This document shows positions 49,367 to 58,517 of a DNA stretch of 64,000 nt, in pieces. The notes under the pieces are model-generated. The model worked only from the letters and a program-made list of their open reading frames with translations. It had not been told where the DNA came from and did not search any database. The DNA lies in assembly GCF_016820515.1 (NCBI RefSeq), contig NZ_JADHDV010000003.1:62001-126000 (forward strand), read 5' to 3'. Within the stretch, counting starts at the first letter, position 1. Each line of letters opens with the position of its first letter. The stretch is from Pseudoxanthomonas beigongshangi (GTDB lineage Bacteria > Pseudomonadota > Gammaproteobacteria > Xanthomonadales > Xanthomonadaceae). The translations under genes and the position numbers were made by a program.

Positions 49367-49837
49367 TCAGATTTCCGCGGCCAGTTCATCGAGCAGCGCC
49401 TTGTGGGCGTTGGCATCGATTTCGCGGCGCAGCAGCTTCTCGGCACCGGTCACGGCCAGCGTGGAGACCTGCTTGCGCAGTTCCTCGCGGGCGCGGGTCG
49501 CGGCGGCCTCGATCTCGGCTTCGGCCAGCGCCTTCTGGCGGTTGGCTTCGGCGATCGCCTCGTTCTTGGCGGCATCGACGATCTGGTTGGCACGGGCGTG
49601 CGCCTGATCGATGATTTCGTTCGCCTTGACGCGGGCTTCCTTCAGGGCCTCGTTGACCTTCTCTTCGGCCACCGCGAGTTCGCGCTGGCTGCGATCAGCG
49701 GCAGCCAGGCCTTCGGCGATCTTCTTTTGACGCTCTTCGATCGCGTTCAGCAGCGGCGGCCAGATCTTGGTCGCGATGATCCAGATCAAACCGGCAAACG
49801 CCAGCGCCTGGGCAAATAGGGTCAGACCGATGTTCAT
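49367..49837 (-). CDS. atpF: ATP synthase b subunit AtpF
   Basis: A 156-residue stator stalk protein: membrane helix 3-24 ([20 protein letters not shown]) then a long charged coiled coil (about 35-150). The opening [10 protein letters not shown] is diagnostic for the b subunit. As a homodimer it holds F1 stationary relative to subunit a. Confidence 0.97.
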   Translation of the reverse strand: MNIGLTLFAQALAFAGLIWIIATKIWPPLLNAIEERQKKIAEGLAAADRSQRELAVAEEKVNEALKEARVKANEIIDQAHARANQIVDAAKNEAIAEANRQKALAEAEIEAAATRAREELRKQVSTLAVTGAEKLLRREIDANAHKALLDELAAEI

Positions 49838-49946
49838 GGGTTTAGCTCTGCCAGTGGTGATGGGCGGGAAACACGCGGCCTCCCGGCCCTTCTATCTGCG
49901 TTGCGGGCGTCCGGATGGCCGTCGCCCGCACTTCAGAAACCGCTGA

Positions 49947-50312
<366 letters not shown>

Positions 50313-51110
50313 TCAGTGGCTGTCTTCCGACAGGCTCAGGTACACGATCGACAGCATCATGAAAATGAAGGCCTGCAGCGGGATGACCAGCAGGTGGAAC
50401 AGCATCCAGCCGAGGCCGAAGGCGCCGCCCGCGAGCGCGCCGACGATGCCGGCGCCGCCGAGCACCCAGATCAGCAGGAACACGATCTCGCCGCCGAACA
50501 TGTTGCCGAACAGTCGCATGGCCAGCGAGATCGGCTTGCTCAGCCACTCGACGATGTTGAGGATGAGGTTGAACGGCATCATCCACTTGCCGAACGGCGC
50601 GGTCAGGAACTCCTTGGTGAACCCGATCGGGCCCTTGGAGCGCAGCGCGAAGAACAGCATCAGGAAGAACACGCTGATCGACATGCCGAGGGTCGCGTTG
50701 ACGTCGGCGGTCGGGACCGGCTTCCAGTAGTGCACGCCCATCAGCTCGAGCGGCTTGGCGATGAAGTCTGCCGGAATCATCTTCAGCAGGTTCATCAGCA
50801 GGATCCAGAAGAACAGGGTGATCGCGATCGGGGTCACCAGCTTGCTGGTGCCGTGATAGGTGTCGCGCGCCTGCTTGTCGACGAACTCAAGCATGATTTC
50901 GACGAAGGCCTGCCATTTGCCCGGGACGCCCGAGGTCGCCTTGCGGGTGGCCAGCCAGAACATGAACACCATCAGCAGACCCATCAGCACCGAAGTGATG
51001 ATGGTGTCCAGATGGATGGCCCAGAACCCGCCCTCCTGAACCTGGAACGTCAGGTTGTGGAGGTGGTGCTGGATGTAACCGGTGGGTGTCAGTGTTTCCT
51101 CGCCCGCCAT
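50313..51110 (-). CDS. atpB: ATP synthase a subunit AtpB
   Basis: A 265-residue F0 subunit with six helices. The essential Arg lies in WLSKPISLAMRLFGNMFGGE, the half-channel helix that faces the c-ring. The first helix (about 35-55) is preceded by LTPTGYIQHHLHNLTFQVQE. It conducts protons between the membrane faces and the c-ring Asp67. Confidence 0.97.
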   Translation of the reverse strand: MAGEETLTPTGYIQHHLHNLTFQVQEGGFWAIHLDTIITSVLMGLLMVFMFWLATRKATSGVPGKWQAFVEIMLEFVDKQARDTYHGTSKLVTPIAITLFFWILLMNLLKMIPADFIAKPLELMGVHYWKPVPTADVNATLGMSISVFFLMLFFALRSKGPIGFTKEFLTAPFGKWMMPFNLILNIVEWLSKPISLAMRLFGNMFGGEIVFLLIWVLGGAGIVGALAGGAFGLGWMLFHLLVIPLQAFIFMMLSIVYLSLSEDSH

Positions 51111-51139
51111 GTGTCCTAGATCCTGCTAATAAGAATTTT

Positions 51140-51508
51140 TTATCGGAGCCTGGCCATCGCCAGCGCCTGTGCCGCCATCCCGGTCAGCGTGCCGGCCAGC
51201 AGGGCCAGAGGTGGAAGTTTCCACACCCCGATTCCCAGCAGCAGCACCACAACAACCGTGATCCACTTGATAACCATCCCGGCCAGCAACCGCACCATCG
51301 CGGTCCCCGCACCGGTCACCCCGGCGCCGAAGGCCAGCCGGGCAGCGAACCATCCCCCCGCCACCATCGCCAGTCCCCCGACCGCGGCCGCCAGCGCCTG
51401 GGATTTTCCCCAGAGCAGGAAGGCCATCGCGACCAGCAGCACGGCACCCAGCTGGAAAGCCGTTGCGCGCAATACCAGCCGCCGGCCCGCAGCGACGGAG
51501 TTCAGCAC
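51140..51508 (-). CDS. atpI: ATP synthase subunit I AtpI
   Basis: A 122-residue membrane protein with four helices (about 13-32, 38-58, 70-88 and 95-115). No ATG is available; GTG 51508 (MLNSVAAGRRLVLRATAFQL) is favoured, with GGA eight bases upstream, because longer frames run into the promoter. AtpI helps assemble the c-ring. First gene of the operon. Its position and helix pattern, more than its sequence, identify it. Confidence 0.85.
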   Translation of the reverse strand: MLNSVAAGRRLVLRATAFQLGAVLLVAMAFLLWGKSQALAAAVGGLAMVAGGWFAARLAFGAGVTGAGTAMVRLLAGMVIKWITVVVVLLLGIGVWKLPPLALLAGTLTGMAAQALAMARLR

Positions 51509-51571
51509 AGTAGGTCCTACGGGGTTTCGTGGCGGGGAACAAGGCCTGATAGCGCCTCGCCGAGCCGCAAA

Positions 51572-51601
51572 AGTATAGCAGGGGGCTATTTTCCGGGACA
51601 A
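51572..51601 (-). promoter_or_regulatory. Sigma70-type promoter of the atp operon
   Basis: On the minus strand TTGTCC (51601-51596) and TATACT (51577-51572) are 18 bases apart. The start of transcription would fall near 51565, about 57 bases before the atpI GTG. Confidence 0.65.
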
Positions 51602-51744
51602 CCGCCGAAGGTCGTAAAGTTGCGTTCGCGGGCTGTCATGGGTGGCTTTCGTGACGGGAACCTGCCGGTAACCGTTTCCAGCCCGGATGACCGGCGGCCG
51701 CCTCGCCTCCCTGTTCATATTTTTATCGCATTTTTTGCGGAACT

Positions 51745-51860
51745 TTGACGAACTCCCTTGGTCAGTCCTGCTTGCAAGGTCTGCGAACCAACTTCCTCGT
51801 CCGATGCTCCGAGCAGACCTTTAGAAGCCCCGAGGCTCCTGGCCCGGGGCTTCGCTCTTT
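51745..51860 (+). ncRNA. Candidate small RNA with two hairpins
   Basis: A TTGACG hexamer (51745-51750) precedes two hairpins: AAGGTCTGC / GCAGACCTT (51776-51784 and 51813-51821, 28-nt loop) and, three bases later, GAAGCCCCG / CGGGGCTTC (51824-51832 and 51845-51853) followed by GCTCTTTCC. The second looks like a terminator. No gene is encoded in 51602-51963, so this may be an independent RNA or the leader of the outer-membrane protein gene. Confidence 0.4.
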
Positions 51861-51963
51861 CCGGGACTGGCGTTTTCACGCGACGAGAACCGCGGTTTCA
51901 CTTCATGTCCACGGCATGACGCAGAGGGTGGAAAGCCTGTTCATTGTTCCAGGAGAGACAGGC

Positions 51964-52767
51964 ATGAGATTTCGGGCTTCCCTTCCCCTGATGCTGGTTT
52001 TCGGCGCCGCCGGCATTTCGGCGGCAAACGCGCAGGAACCGGACCGCTTCACCCTCCGGCTGGGCGCCATGGACGTCGACGCCGACGGCGTGCTCAGCGG
52101 ACGAACCAATTTCCAGGGCCAGGATCTGCGCTTTTCCCAGGACTTCGACTTCGGCGGCAAGGAACTGGTCCCGCGCATCGACGGCGTGTTCCGGATGGGC
52201 CAGCGGCACCGGCTGATCTTCGACTACTTCCAGTACGACAAGGACCGCCGGGCGACGCTGGGAGAGGACCTCTCGTATGACGATGTCACCATTCCCGCCG
52301 GCAGCTTCGCCAAGGGCAAGGCCAAGTTCCAGCTGGCCAGCCTGATGTACGACTACGCCGTGGTCGATACGCCCACCTTCAATCTCGGCCTGCAGATCGG
52401 CGCCGAGTGGGCCAAGCTGGAAGGCCGCCTGTATGCCGAGGCCGGCGAGAACAGCTATGAAACCCGCAGCAGCGACGACGGCTACGCGCCGGTGGTGGGC
52501 CTGCGCCTGACCGCCACACCCAATGAAAAGTGGCTGTTCAACCTGCAGGGCCAGTACCTGGACGCCGGTTGGGGCGATTTCGGCGACTACGACGGCAGCA
52601 TCACCCGCGCCAACGCGCTGGTCGAATACCGCTTCACTCCGCATTTCGGGCTGTTCGCCGGCTATGACTGGTTCAAGCTGGACGTCGAACGCGCGGGCAG
52701 CGACGGGCTGCTGGGACTGGATCAGCGCTTCAAGGGTCCGATAGCCGGCGTGACCCTGGCGTTCTGA
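51964..52767 (+). CDS. Outer-membrane beta-barrel protein
   Basis: A 267-residue exported protein. Signal peptide about 1-24 (MRFRASLPLMLVFGAAGISA, then NAQ). The mature part has alternating hydrophobic strands typical of a small barrel: FTLRLGAMDVDADG, RLIFDYFQYDKDR, KFQLASLMYDYAVV, ANALVEYRF, HFGLFAGYDWFKLDVER and the C-terminal IAGVTLAF ending in Phe. Residues DFDFGGKELVPRIDGVFRMG recall OmpW/OprF-like barrels but the family is not certain. It ends about 100 bases before the DUF2061 gene. Confidence 0.75.
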   Translation: MRFRASLPLMLVFGAAGISAANAQEPDRFTLRLGAMDVDADGVLSGRTNFQGQDLRFSQDFDFGGKELVPRIDGVFRMGQRHRLIFDYFQYDKDRRATLGEDLSYDDVTIPAGSFAKGKAKFQLASLMYDYAVVDTPTFNLGLQIGAEWAKLEGRLYAEAGENSYETRSSDDGYAPVVGLRLTATPNEKWLFNLQGQYLDAGWGDFGDYDGSITRANALVEYRFTPHFGLFAGYDWFKLDVERAGSDGLLGLDQRFKGPIAGVTLAF

Positions 52768-52830
52768 ATTTATAGGTAATGTCTATCTAAAATGCTGAAA
52801 GGACTCATTGGACTTTGGCTGGCCCGACCT

Positions 52831-52849
52831 CATAATGAGAATCAATCTC
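52831..52849 (+). promoter_or_regulatory. Fur-box-like operator of the DUF2061 gene
   Basis: CATAATGAGAATCAATCTC matches 15 of 19 positions of the Fur consensus, the best of three such sites here. It ends 22 bases before the DUF2061 ATG, so repression would be direct. Confidence 0.7.
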
Positions 52850-52870
52850 ATTTGGGCATCGAGGTCGACC

Positions 52871-53074
52871 ATGACCAAGACATTCACCTTCGCCGCCCTG
52901 CACTTCTCGGTCGCCTTCCTGCTGGGCTGGGCATTCACCGGCAGCTGGCTGGTCGGCGGTGCGCTGGCCCTGGTCGAGCCGGCCTGCAATACGGTGGTAT
53001 TCCATTTCCACGAGAAAGTGTGGAAGCGGATCGAGCGTCGCCGCGCCGAGCGCGCGGCCGCCGTTCCCGCGTGA
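52871..53074 (+). CDS. DUF2061 family small membrane protein
   Basis: A 67-residue protein: MTKTFTFAALHFSVAFLLGW, two helices (about 5-22 and 26-43) with the family motif GGALALVEPACNTVVFHFHE and a basic tail (KVWKRIERRRAERAA). ATG 52871 is used, since longer frames cross the Fur box. DUF2061 proteins are conserved in proteobacteria with no known role. A Fur box just upstream suggests it is made under iron starvation. Confidence 0.8.
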   Translation: MTKTFTFAALHFSVAFLLGWAFTGSWLVGGALALVEPACNTVVFHFHEKVWKRIERRRAERAAAVPA

Positions 53075-53154
53075 CCCCGTAGAGCGGAGCTTGCTCCGCT
53101 GCGGGATGTCTCGTACCCGGGACGCTCCAGCCGAGCAAGCTCGGCTCTACGGGG
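53075..53154. repeat. REP-like element overlapping a gene end
   Basis: CCCCGTAGAGC (53075-53085) pairs with GCTCTACGGGG (53144-53154), enclosing two short hairpins (GCGGAGC / GCTCCGC and CCGAGC / GCTCGG). The left hairpin equals the repeat at 42044-42066. The right arm overlaps the stop codon of the DUF6624 gene. Confidence 0.75.
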
Positions 53155-53827
53155 GCGGGGGAAACATCTGGGTCGCCATGCAGACGTAGTCGGCCAGCGG
53201 CATGTCACCCATCGCCGCGCGCCGCTGATCGACTTCCGACTCCGGCGCCTCGATCGGCTTGGGCACCCAGCGTCCGCCTTGCGCCAATAGCTGGCTGCCA
53301 TAGCGCTGCGGCTTGCCCTGCCCCGCCAGCACGCGGTCGGTCAGCAGGATGAACTGGTGGCGGGAGATTTCCCCGCTCTGCACGCGTGGCGTGATCGCCG
53401 ACAGCATCTGCTCCTGGAACGCCGGATCGGCGTCGGCGTGCTGCACCAGCAGCCAGGCCGCATCGACGCCATCGCGCCCGACCAGTTCGGCGGTGGGGAA
53501 TCCATGTTCGGCGACAATCTGTTTGAGCCGCGGCAGGTGCTCGGCGTCGACCTGCATCATCTGCCGGATATCCTCCTGCGACCAGTCGCCATCGCGGACG
53601 TCCTGATCGCGGGCCTGCATCCGCAGTAGTTCGATCCGCAGATCCGACAGGCGTGCCGCGGCGTCGGCGATATCCGGCGGGGACGGCTTGGGGTGCAGGC
53701 GGGCGAACGCCGCCGCGCCCGGGCATTTCGCGTAGGCGGCGGCTTCCTGCGGGTCATCGTCGGCCCTGGCAGGCAGCATCAGCACCGGCACCAACAATAC
53801 GGCCGCGGCCATCCAGCGATACGTCAT
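53147..53827 (-). CDS. DUF6624-type exported protein
   Basis: A 226-residue protein with a signal peptide 1-22 (MTYRWMAAAVLLVPVLMLPA). Core motifs: DAEHLPRLKQIVAEHGFPTA, ELVGRDGVDAAWLLVQHADA, ITPRVQSGEISRHQFILLTD and GKPQRYGSQL. This set is found in the DUF6624 family, whose function is unknown. The last four residues (PPPP) and the stop fall inside a REP-like element, so the end has probably been changed by its insertion. Confidence 0.75.
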   Translation of the reverse strand: MTYRWMAAAVLLVPVLMLPARADDDPQEAAAYAKCPGAAAFARLHPKPSPPDIADAAARLSDLRIELLRMQARDQDVRDGDWSQEDIRQMMQVDAEHLPRLKQIVAEHGFPTAELVGRDGVDAAWLLVQHADADPAFQEQMLSAITPRVQSGEISRHQFILLTDRVLAGQGKPQRYGSQLLAQGGRWVPKPIEAPESEVDQRRAAMGDMPLADYVCMATQMFPPPP

Positions 53828-53902
53828 CGAATCATCCCGTCCGTGCATGTCTGTCGTCGGTGATTCTAGCCCCGTCACATGCGCGGCCCGTCCGGAAAAG
53901 GA

Positions 53903-53923
53903 AACCGCCCACGTGGGGCGGTT
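53903..53923 (-). terminator. Terminator after the E3 gene
   Basis: AACCGCCC (53903-53910) and GGGCGGTT (53916-53923) form a perfect 8-bp stem 12-32 bases beyond the lpdA stop. On the minus strand the tail is TCCTTTTCC, a weak T run. Confidence 0.65.
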
Positions 53924-53934
53924 CCTGTGAAGGT

Positions 53935-56085
53935 TTACTTCTTCTTCGGAATGTACAGATCGGTGATGGTGCCTTCGTAGACTTCGGCCGCCATCGCCAC
54001 CGTCTCGCTGAGGGTCGGGTGCGGATGGATGGTGCTGCCGATGTCGCCGGCTTCGGCGCCCATCTCGATCGCCAGCGCGATTTCGCTGATCAGATCGCCG
54101 GCATGCACGCCGACGATGCCGCCGCCGATGATGCGGTGGGTTTCCTCGTCGAAGATCAGCTTGGTGGAACCTTCGCCGCGACCGATGCCGACCGCGCGCG
54201 CCGACGCCACCCACGGGAACTTGCCGATGCCGACCTTCAGGCCCTTGGCCCTGGCTTCGGTCTCGGTGACGCCGACCCAGGCGATTTCCGGATCGGTGTA
54301 GGCCACCGACGGAATCACCCGCGCCACCCATTCCTTCTTCTCGCCCGCGGCCACTTCCGCCGCCAGCTTGCCTTCATGGGTGGCCTTGTGCGCGAGCATG
54401 GGCTGGCCAACCAGATCGCCGATGGCGAAGATGTGCGGCACGTTGGTGCGCATCTGCGGGTCCACCGGAATGAAGCCGCGATCGGTGACGGTCACGCCGG
54501 CCTTGTCGGCATCCAGCTTGCCGCCGTTGGGCGAACGGCCCACCGCGACCAGCACGCGATCCCAGGTGCCGGATTCCAGTTCCGGCTTCTGGCCTTCGGT
54601 GGCGCTCTCGAACGACACGGTGATGCCCTTCTTGGAAGCTTCGACCTTGGCGGCCTTGGTCTTCAGGTGCACGGCCACGCCCTGCTTCTTCAGGCGGTCG
54701 GCCAGCGGCTTGACCAGGTCCTTGTCGGCGCCGGGCATCAGCTGGTCCATGAACTCGACCACGGTCACTTCGCTGCCCAGCGCGCGGTACACCGTCGCCA
54801 TTTCCAGGCCGATGATGCCGCCGCCGACCACCAGCAGCTTCTTCGGCACTTCCTGCAGCGCCAGCGCGTCGGTGGAATCCATCACCCGCGGATCGTCCCA
54901 CGGGAAGTTGGGCAGCTTCACCGCCTGCGAACCGGCGGCGATGATGCAGTTCTCGAAACGCAGCAGTTGGGTCTTGCCATCGCTGCCGGTGATTTCCAGT
55001 TCGTGCGGCGAGACGAACTTCGCCACGCCCTGCACGGTGCGCACCTTGCGTTGCTTGGCCATGCCGGCCAGGCCCTTGGTGAACTGGCCGACCACGCGGT
55101 TCTGCTTGAAGTCGCGCAGCTTGTCGAGATCGATCTTCGGCTTGGCGAACTCGATGCCGATATCTGCCGAATGCGCGGTCTCGTCGATCAGTGCGGCGGC
55201 ATGCAGCAGTGCCTTGGACGGGATGCAACCGACGTTGAGGCAGACGCCGCCCAGCGAGTCGTAGCGCTCCACCAGCACGGTGTCGAGGCCGACGTCGGCG
55301 GCGCGGAACGCGGCGGTGTAACCACCGGGACCGGAACCGATCACCACCATCCGGCATTCGATGTTCGCGGGCTGGCCGGTGCCCAGCGCCGGTTTCGGCG
55401 CAGCGGGTTCGGCCGGCGCGCGGTGCGAAGGCGTGACCGGCGGCTTGCTGGCCGGCGCGGCGGCGGCGGGCGCGGCCGCGCCGCTTTCCAGCACGGCCAC
55501 CACGCTGCCTTCGGACAGGGTGTCGCCCAGCTTGACCTTCAGTTCCTTGATCACCCCGGCGGCCGGCGACGGCACTTCCATCGTCGCCTTGTCCGATTCC
55601 AGGGTGACCAGGCCCTGATCCTTCTTCACCGTGTCGCCCACGGCGACCAGGATTTCGATGACCGGCACGTCGTTGTAGCCGCCGATGTCCGGCACCTTGG
55701 CTTCCAGGGTGCCGCCCGCCGATGCCGCAGGCGCGGATGGCGCGGCAGGCGCCGGCGCGGAGGCGGCCGGAACAGCGGGTGCGGCCGCCTTGGCCGGCGC
55801 AGCCGGAGCGGCGGCGGGCGCGGACGGCGCCGCGGCGGCACCTTCGACTTCCAGCACCGCCACCACGCTGCCTTCGGACAGGGCATCGCCCAGCTTGACT
55901 TTCAATTCCTTGATCACGCCGGCGGCCGAGGACGGCACTTCCATCGTGGCCTTGTCCGATTCCAGGGTGACCAGGCCCTGATCCTTCTTCACCGTGTCGC
56001 CCACCGCGACCAGGATCTCGATGACCGGCACATCGTCGTAACCGCCGATGTCGGGGACTTTTACTTCAACAGTCGTGTTTGCCAT
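53935..56085 (-). CDS. lpdA: Dihydrolipoyl dehydrogenase (E3) with two lipoyl domains
   Basis: A 716-residue fusion. Two lipoyl domains, about 1-80 and 127-205, each carry ESDKATMEVP with lipoyl-lysines Lys45 and Lys166; Ala/Pro linkers follow each. The E3 flavoprotein spans about 243-716: FAD site VVIGSGPGGYTAAF, redox-active disulfide Cys282/Cys287 in GGVCLNVGCIPSK, NAD site VVGGGIIGLEMA and the terminal base HPHPTLSET. It reoxidises dihydrolipoamide of the pyruvate dehydrogenase complex. E3 normally has none or one lipoyl domain, so two is unusual. It follows aceF after 15 bases. Confidence 0.95.
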   Translation of the reverse strand: MANTTVEVKVPDIGGYDDVPVIEILVAVGDTVKKDQGLVTLESDKATMEVPSSAAGVIKELKVKLGDALSEGSVVAVLEVEGAAAAPSAPAAAPAAPAKAAAPAVPAASAPAPAAPSAPAASAGGTLEAKVPDIGGYNDVPVIEILVAVGDTVKKDQGLVTLESDKATMEVPSPAAGVIKELKVKLGDTLSEGSVVAVLESGAAAPAAAAPASKPPVTPSHRAPAEPAAPKPALGTGQPANIECRMVVIGSGPGGYTAAFRAADVGLDTVLVERYDSLGGVCLNVGCIPSKALLHAAALIDETAHSADIGIEFAKPKIDLDKLRDFKQNRVVGQFTKGLAGMAKQRKVRTVQGVAKFVSPHELEITGSDGKTQLLRFENCIIAAGSQAVKLPNFPWDDPRVMDSTDALALQEVPKKLLVVGGGIIGLEMATVYRALGSEVTVVEFMDQLMPGADKDLVKPLADRLKKQGVAVHLKTKAAKVEASKKGITVSFESATEGQKPELESGTWDRVLVAVGRSPNGGKLDADKAGVTVTDRGFIPVDPQMRTNVPHIFAIGDLVGQPMLAHKATHEGKLAAEVAAGEKKEWVARVIPSVAYTDPEIAWVGVTETEARAKGLKVGIGKFPWVASARAVGIGRGEGSTKLIFDEETHRIIGGGIVGVHAGDLISEIALAIEMGAEAGDIGSTIHPHPTLSETVAMAAEVYEGTITDLYIPKKK

Positions 56086-56100
56086 GGTTCCAGCCCCCGC

Positions 56101-57519
56101 TTACAGCAGCACGCGACGCAGGTCGCCCATCAGTTGCGCCAGGTACGCGGTGAAGCGCGCGGCGGAGGCACCGTCGATGACGCGGTGGTCGTAGCTCAGC
56201 GAAAGCGGCAGCAGCATGCGCGGCGCGAACTGCTTGCCGTCCCACACCGGCTGGATGGAGGACTTGGACACGCCGAGGATGGCGACTTCCGGCGCGTTGA
56301 CGATCGGAGTGAACGCGGTGCCGCCGATACCGCCCAGCGAGGAAATCGAGAAGCAGCCGCCGGACATGTCGGCCGGGCCGAGCTTGCCGTCGCGGGCCTT
56401 CTTGGCCAGTTCACTGGTTTCGGCGGCCAGCTCGTTGACGCCCTTCTTGTCGACGTCGCGGATGACCGGCACGACCAGGCCGTTCGGGGTATCGGCGGCG
56501 AAGCCGATATGGAAGTACTTCTTCAGGGTGAGGTTCTCGCCGCTGGCGTCCAGCGAGGCGTTGAACTCGGGATACTTCTTCAGCGCGGCGACGCTGGCCT
56601 TCATCAGGAACGCGAGCATGGTCAGCTTGATGCCGGCCTTCTCGTTTTCCTTGTTCAGCGCCACGCGCAGCGCTTCCAGCTCGGTGATGTCGGCGTGATC
56701 GTGCTGGGTGACGTGCGGAATCATCGCCCAGTTGCGCGCGAGATTGGCGCCGGAAATCTTCTTGATGCGCGACAGCGGCTGGACTTCGACTTCGCCGAAC
56801 TTGCTGAAGTCCACCTTCGGCCACGGCAGCAGGTTCAGCCCGCCACCAGCGCTGGCGACAGGCGCGGCACCGGCCGCGGCCGGCACGCCGCCGGACAGGG
56901 CCGCCTTCACGTAGCGCTGCACGTCTTCCTTGCTGATGCGGCCGCCGCGTTCGCTGCCCTTGACCTGATCCAGATCGACGCCGAGCTCACGGGCGAACAG
57001 GCGCACCGTCGGGCTGGCGTAGGCCACCTTGGACGGCAGCACGCGGTCAGCATTGAACTCCACCGGCGGGGTGCGCGGGGGCACGGCTTCCGGATCGATG
57101 CCGGGCTTGTCTTCCAGCGCGCGCGGCGCGGCGGCTTCCTGCGCGATCTCGCGCTGGGTGAGCTTGTCCGGGGTGGGGGCGACCGCGACCGGCTCGACCT
57201 TCGCGCCGGTCTCGGCAGTCTTGACCGGCTCGGCCTTGGCCGGTTCAGCCTTCGGCGCGGCGGGAGCGGCGGCGCCTTCGGCCACCTCGATCAGGGCGAC
57301 CACCGAGCCTTCGGCCAGTTCGTCGCCCAGCTTGACCTTCAATTCCTTGACCACACCGGCGAAGGCCGACGGGACTTCCATCGTCGCCTTGTCGGACTCC
57401 AGGGTGACCAGGCCTTGATCCTTGGCGACGGTATCGCCAACGGCGACCAGCACTTCAATGACGGGAACGTCACTGTAGCCACCGATGTCGGGAACACGCG
57501 CTTCCTTGATTTCGGCCAT
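56101..57519 (-). CDS. aceF: Pyruvate dehydrogenase E2, dihydrolipoamide acetyltransferase
   Basis: A 472-residue E2. One lipoyl domain (1-80, ESDKATMEVP with the lipoyl-lysine), an Ala/Pro linker, a peripheral-subunit binding domain (about 155-195, SPTVRLFARELGVDLDQVKG) and a catalytic domain about 240-472 ending with SYDHRVIDGASAARF. The start MAEIKEARVPDIGGYSDVPV at 57519 is the correct domain start. It transfers acetyl groups to CoA. Only one lipoyl domain is present, while the neighbouring E3 supplies two. aceE (E1) is not in the window upstream. Confidence 0.95.
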   Translation of the reverse strand: MAEIKEARVPDIGGYSDVPVIEVLVAVGDTVAKDQGLVTLESDKATMEVPSAFAGVVKELKVKLGDELAEGSVVALIEVAEGAAAPAAPKAEPAKAEPVKTAETGAKVEPVAVAPTPDKLTQREIAQEAAAPRALEDKPGIDPEAVPPRTPPVEFNADRVLPSKVAYASPTVRLFARELGVDLDQVKGSERGGRISKEDVQRYVKAALSGGVPAAAGAAPVASAGGGLNLLPWPKVDFSKFGEVEVQPLSRIKKISGANLARNWAMIPHVTQHDHADITELEALRVALNKENEKAGIKLTMLAFLMKASVAALKKYPEFNASLDASGENLTLKKYFHIGFAADTPNGLVVPVIRDVDKKGVNELAAETSELAKKARDGKLGPADMSGGCFSISSLGGIGGTAFTPIVNAPEVAILGVSKSSIQPVWDGKQFAPRMLLPLSLSYDHRVIDGASAARFTAYLAQLMGDLRRVLL

Positions 57520-57666
57520 GGGGGAACTCCAGCGATCACTTGCCAATAGGGGAACCCCTATTGTGGCCATCCCCGCCCGGTGCGCCAACCTCTGAGGGCA
57601 ATTATTTTCGGGCCGGGACCGCTGGAATCGGCCGTCGCGGCTCGCGCGACGGCATGCACGCCTTGC

Positions 57667-58434
57667 TCAGTCGCCGGTGGTATGCCTTTGGTCGGGCTTT
57701 TCTTCCAGCAGGTTCAGCGCCTGCCCGCCGGGGAGACGATACGCCAGCGCATTGTCGATGCGTTCCATTTCGCGCATCTGCGAGCACAGCTTCTCCGCGC
57801 GCACTTCCAGCGCCTTGGCGCGTGGCGCCACCCGCGCTTCCACTTCCTTGTCCAGCCCGTCCATCCGCTCCAGGCGATCGGCATCGCCGGTCAGGGCCGC
57901 CGTGAGCGCGCCACCGACGATGTCGCCGATGACGCTGGGCATCACTTCGCCGACCGCGCGCTCGATGCCCTTGTCCAGATCCTGGCTGTTGAAGCGGTTG
58001 GCGCTGATCGAACGGGCGATACCCTGGTCGATGGCCTTGCGCGCCTTGTCCAGCGACTTGCGGGTGCGATCCGGATGGTTGCTGATGCTGGCGGCGACTT
58101 CGCCCAGCGCGGTGAACGCGATGTCGGCGGCGTCGCGGCCGATTTCGTGCGCCAGCGGCATGGCGGTGCGCGCGCCGCGTTCGAAGTCGATCAGGCGCTG
58201 GCGATCGTCGTCGTTGATCCGGACCCAGCGGTCATCGACGAACAGGCGCCCCTGGCGCATCACGATCGCCTTGGGCGCGCCGCTTTCGCGGGTGAAGATC
58301 ACGCTGCGCTCGTTGACCGTCATGTCGTAGTCGCTTTCGATCTCGCAGCGGACGTCCTTGGCCTGCGCGGACACGGCCAGCCCGGACAGCGCGGCCAGGC
58401 ACAGCAGGGAAAGGCGCGGGGCGGAACGGATCAT
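57667..58434 (-). CDS. DUF2884 (YggN-like) periplasmic protein
   Basis: A 255-residue protein with a signal peptide 1-24 (MIRSAPRLSLLCLAALSGLA, then VSAQA). The mature protein starts KDVRCEIESDYDMTVNERSV, then a helical body rich in Ala, Arg and Glu and the end ALNLLEEKPDQRHTTGD. The motif C...SDYD...N...V.F.R..GAP..I.M..G.L.VD..W is typical of DUF2884/YggN proteins. Function unknown. Separate from the pdh genes by 148 bases. Confidence 0.8.
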   Translation of the reverse strand: MIRSAPRLSLLCLAALSGLAVSAQAKDVRCEIESDYDMTVNERSVIFTRESGAPKAIVMRQGRLFVDDRWVRINDDDRQRLIDFERGARTAMPLAHEIGRDAADIAFTALGEVAASISNHPDRTRKSLDKARKAIDQGIARSISANRFNSQDLDKGIERAVGEVMPSVIGDIVGGALTAALTGDADRLERMDGLDKEVEARVAPRAKALEVRAEKLCSQMREMERIDNALAYRLPGGQALNLLEEKPDQRHTTGD

Positions 58435-58517
58435 GGGCGGCCTCCGGAAGTTCGGTTGCCAACAGGATGCCAGCGCAACGGACCGCCCGCACATGCCGGA
58501 CGGGGGCATGACCTTCG

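Noticed and set aside
53653-57549. A 1298-residue open frame on the plus strand
   Set aside because: It is exactly antisense to lpdA and aceF, has a Gly/Arg/His-rich composition without domains, and arises from strong third-position GC.
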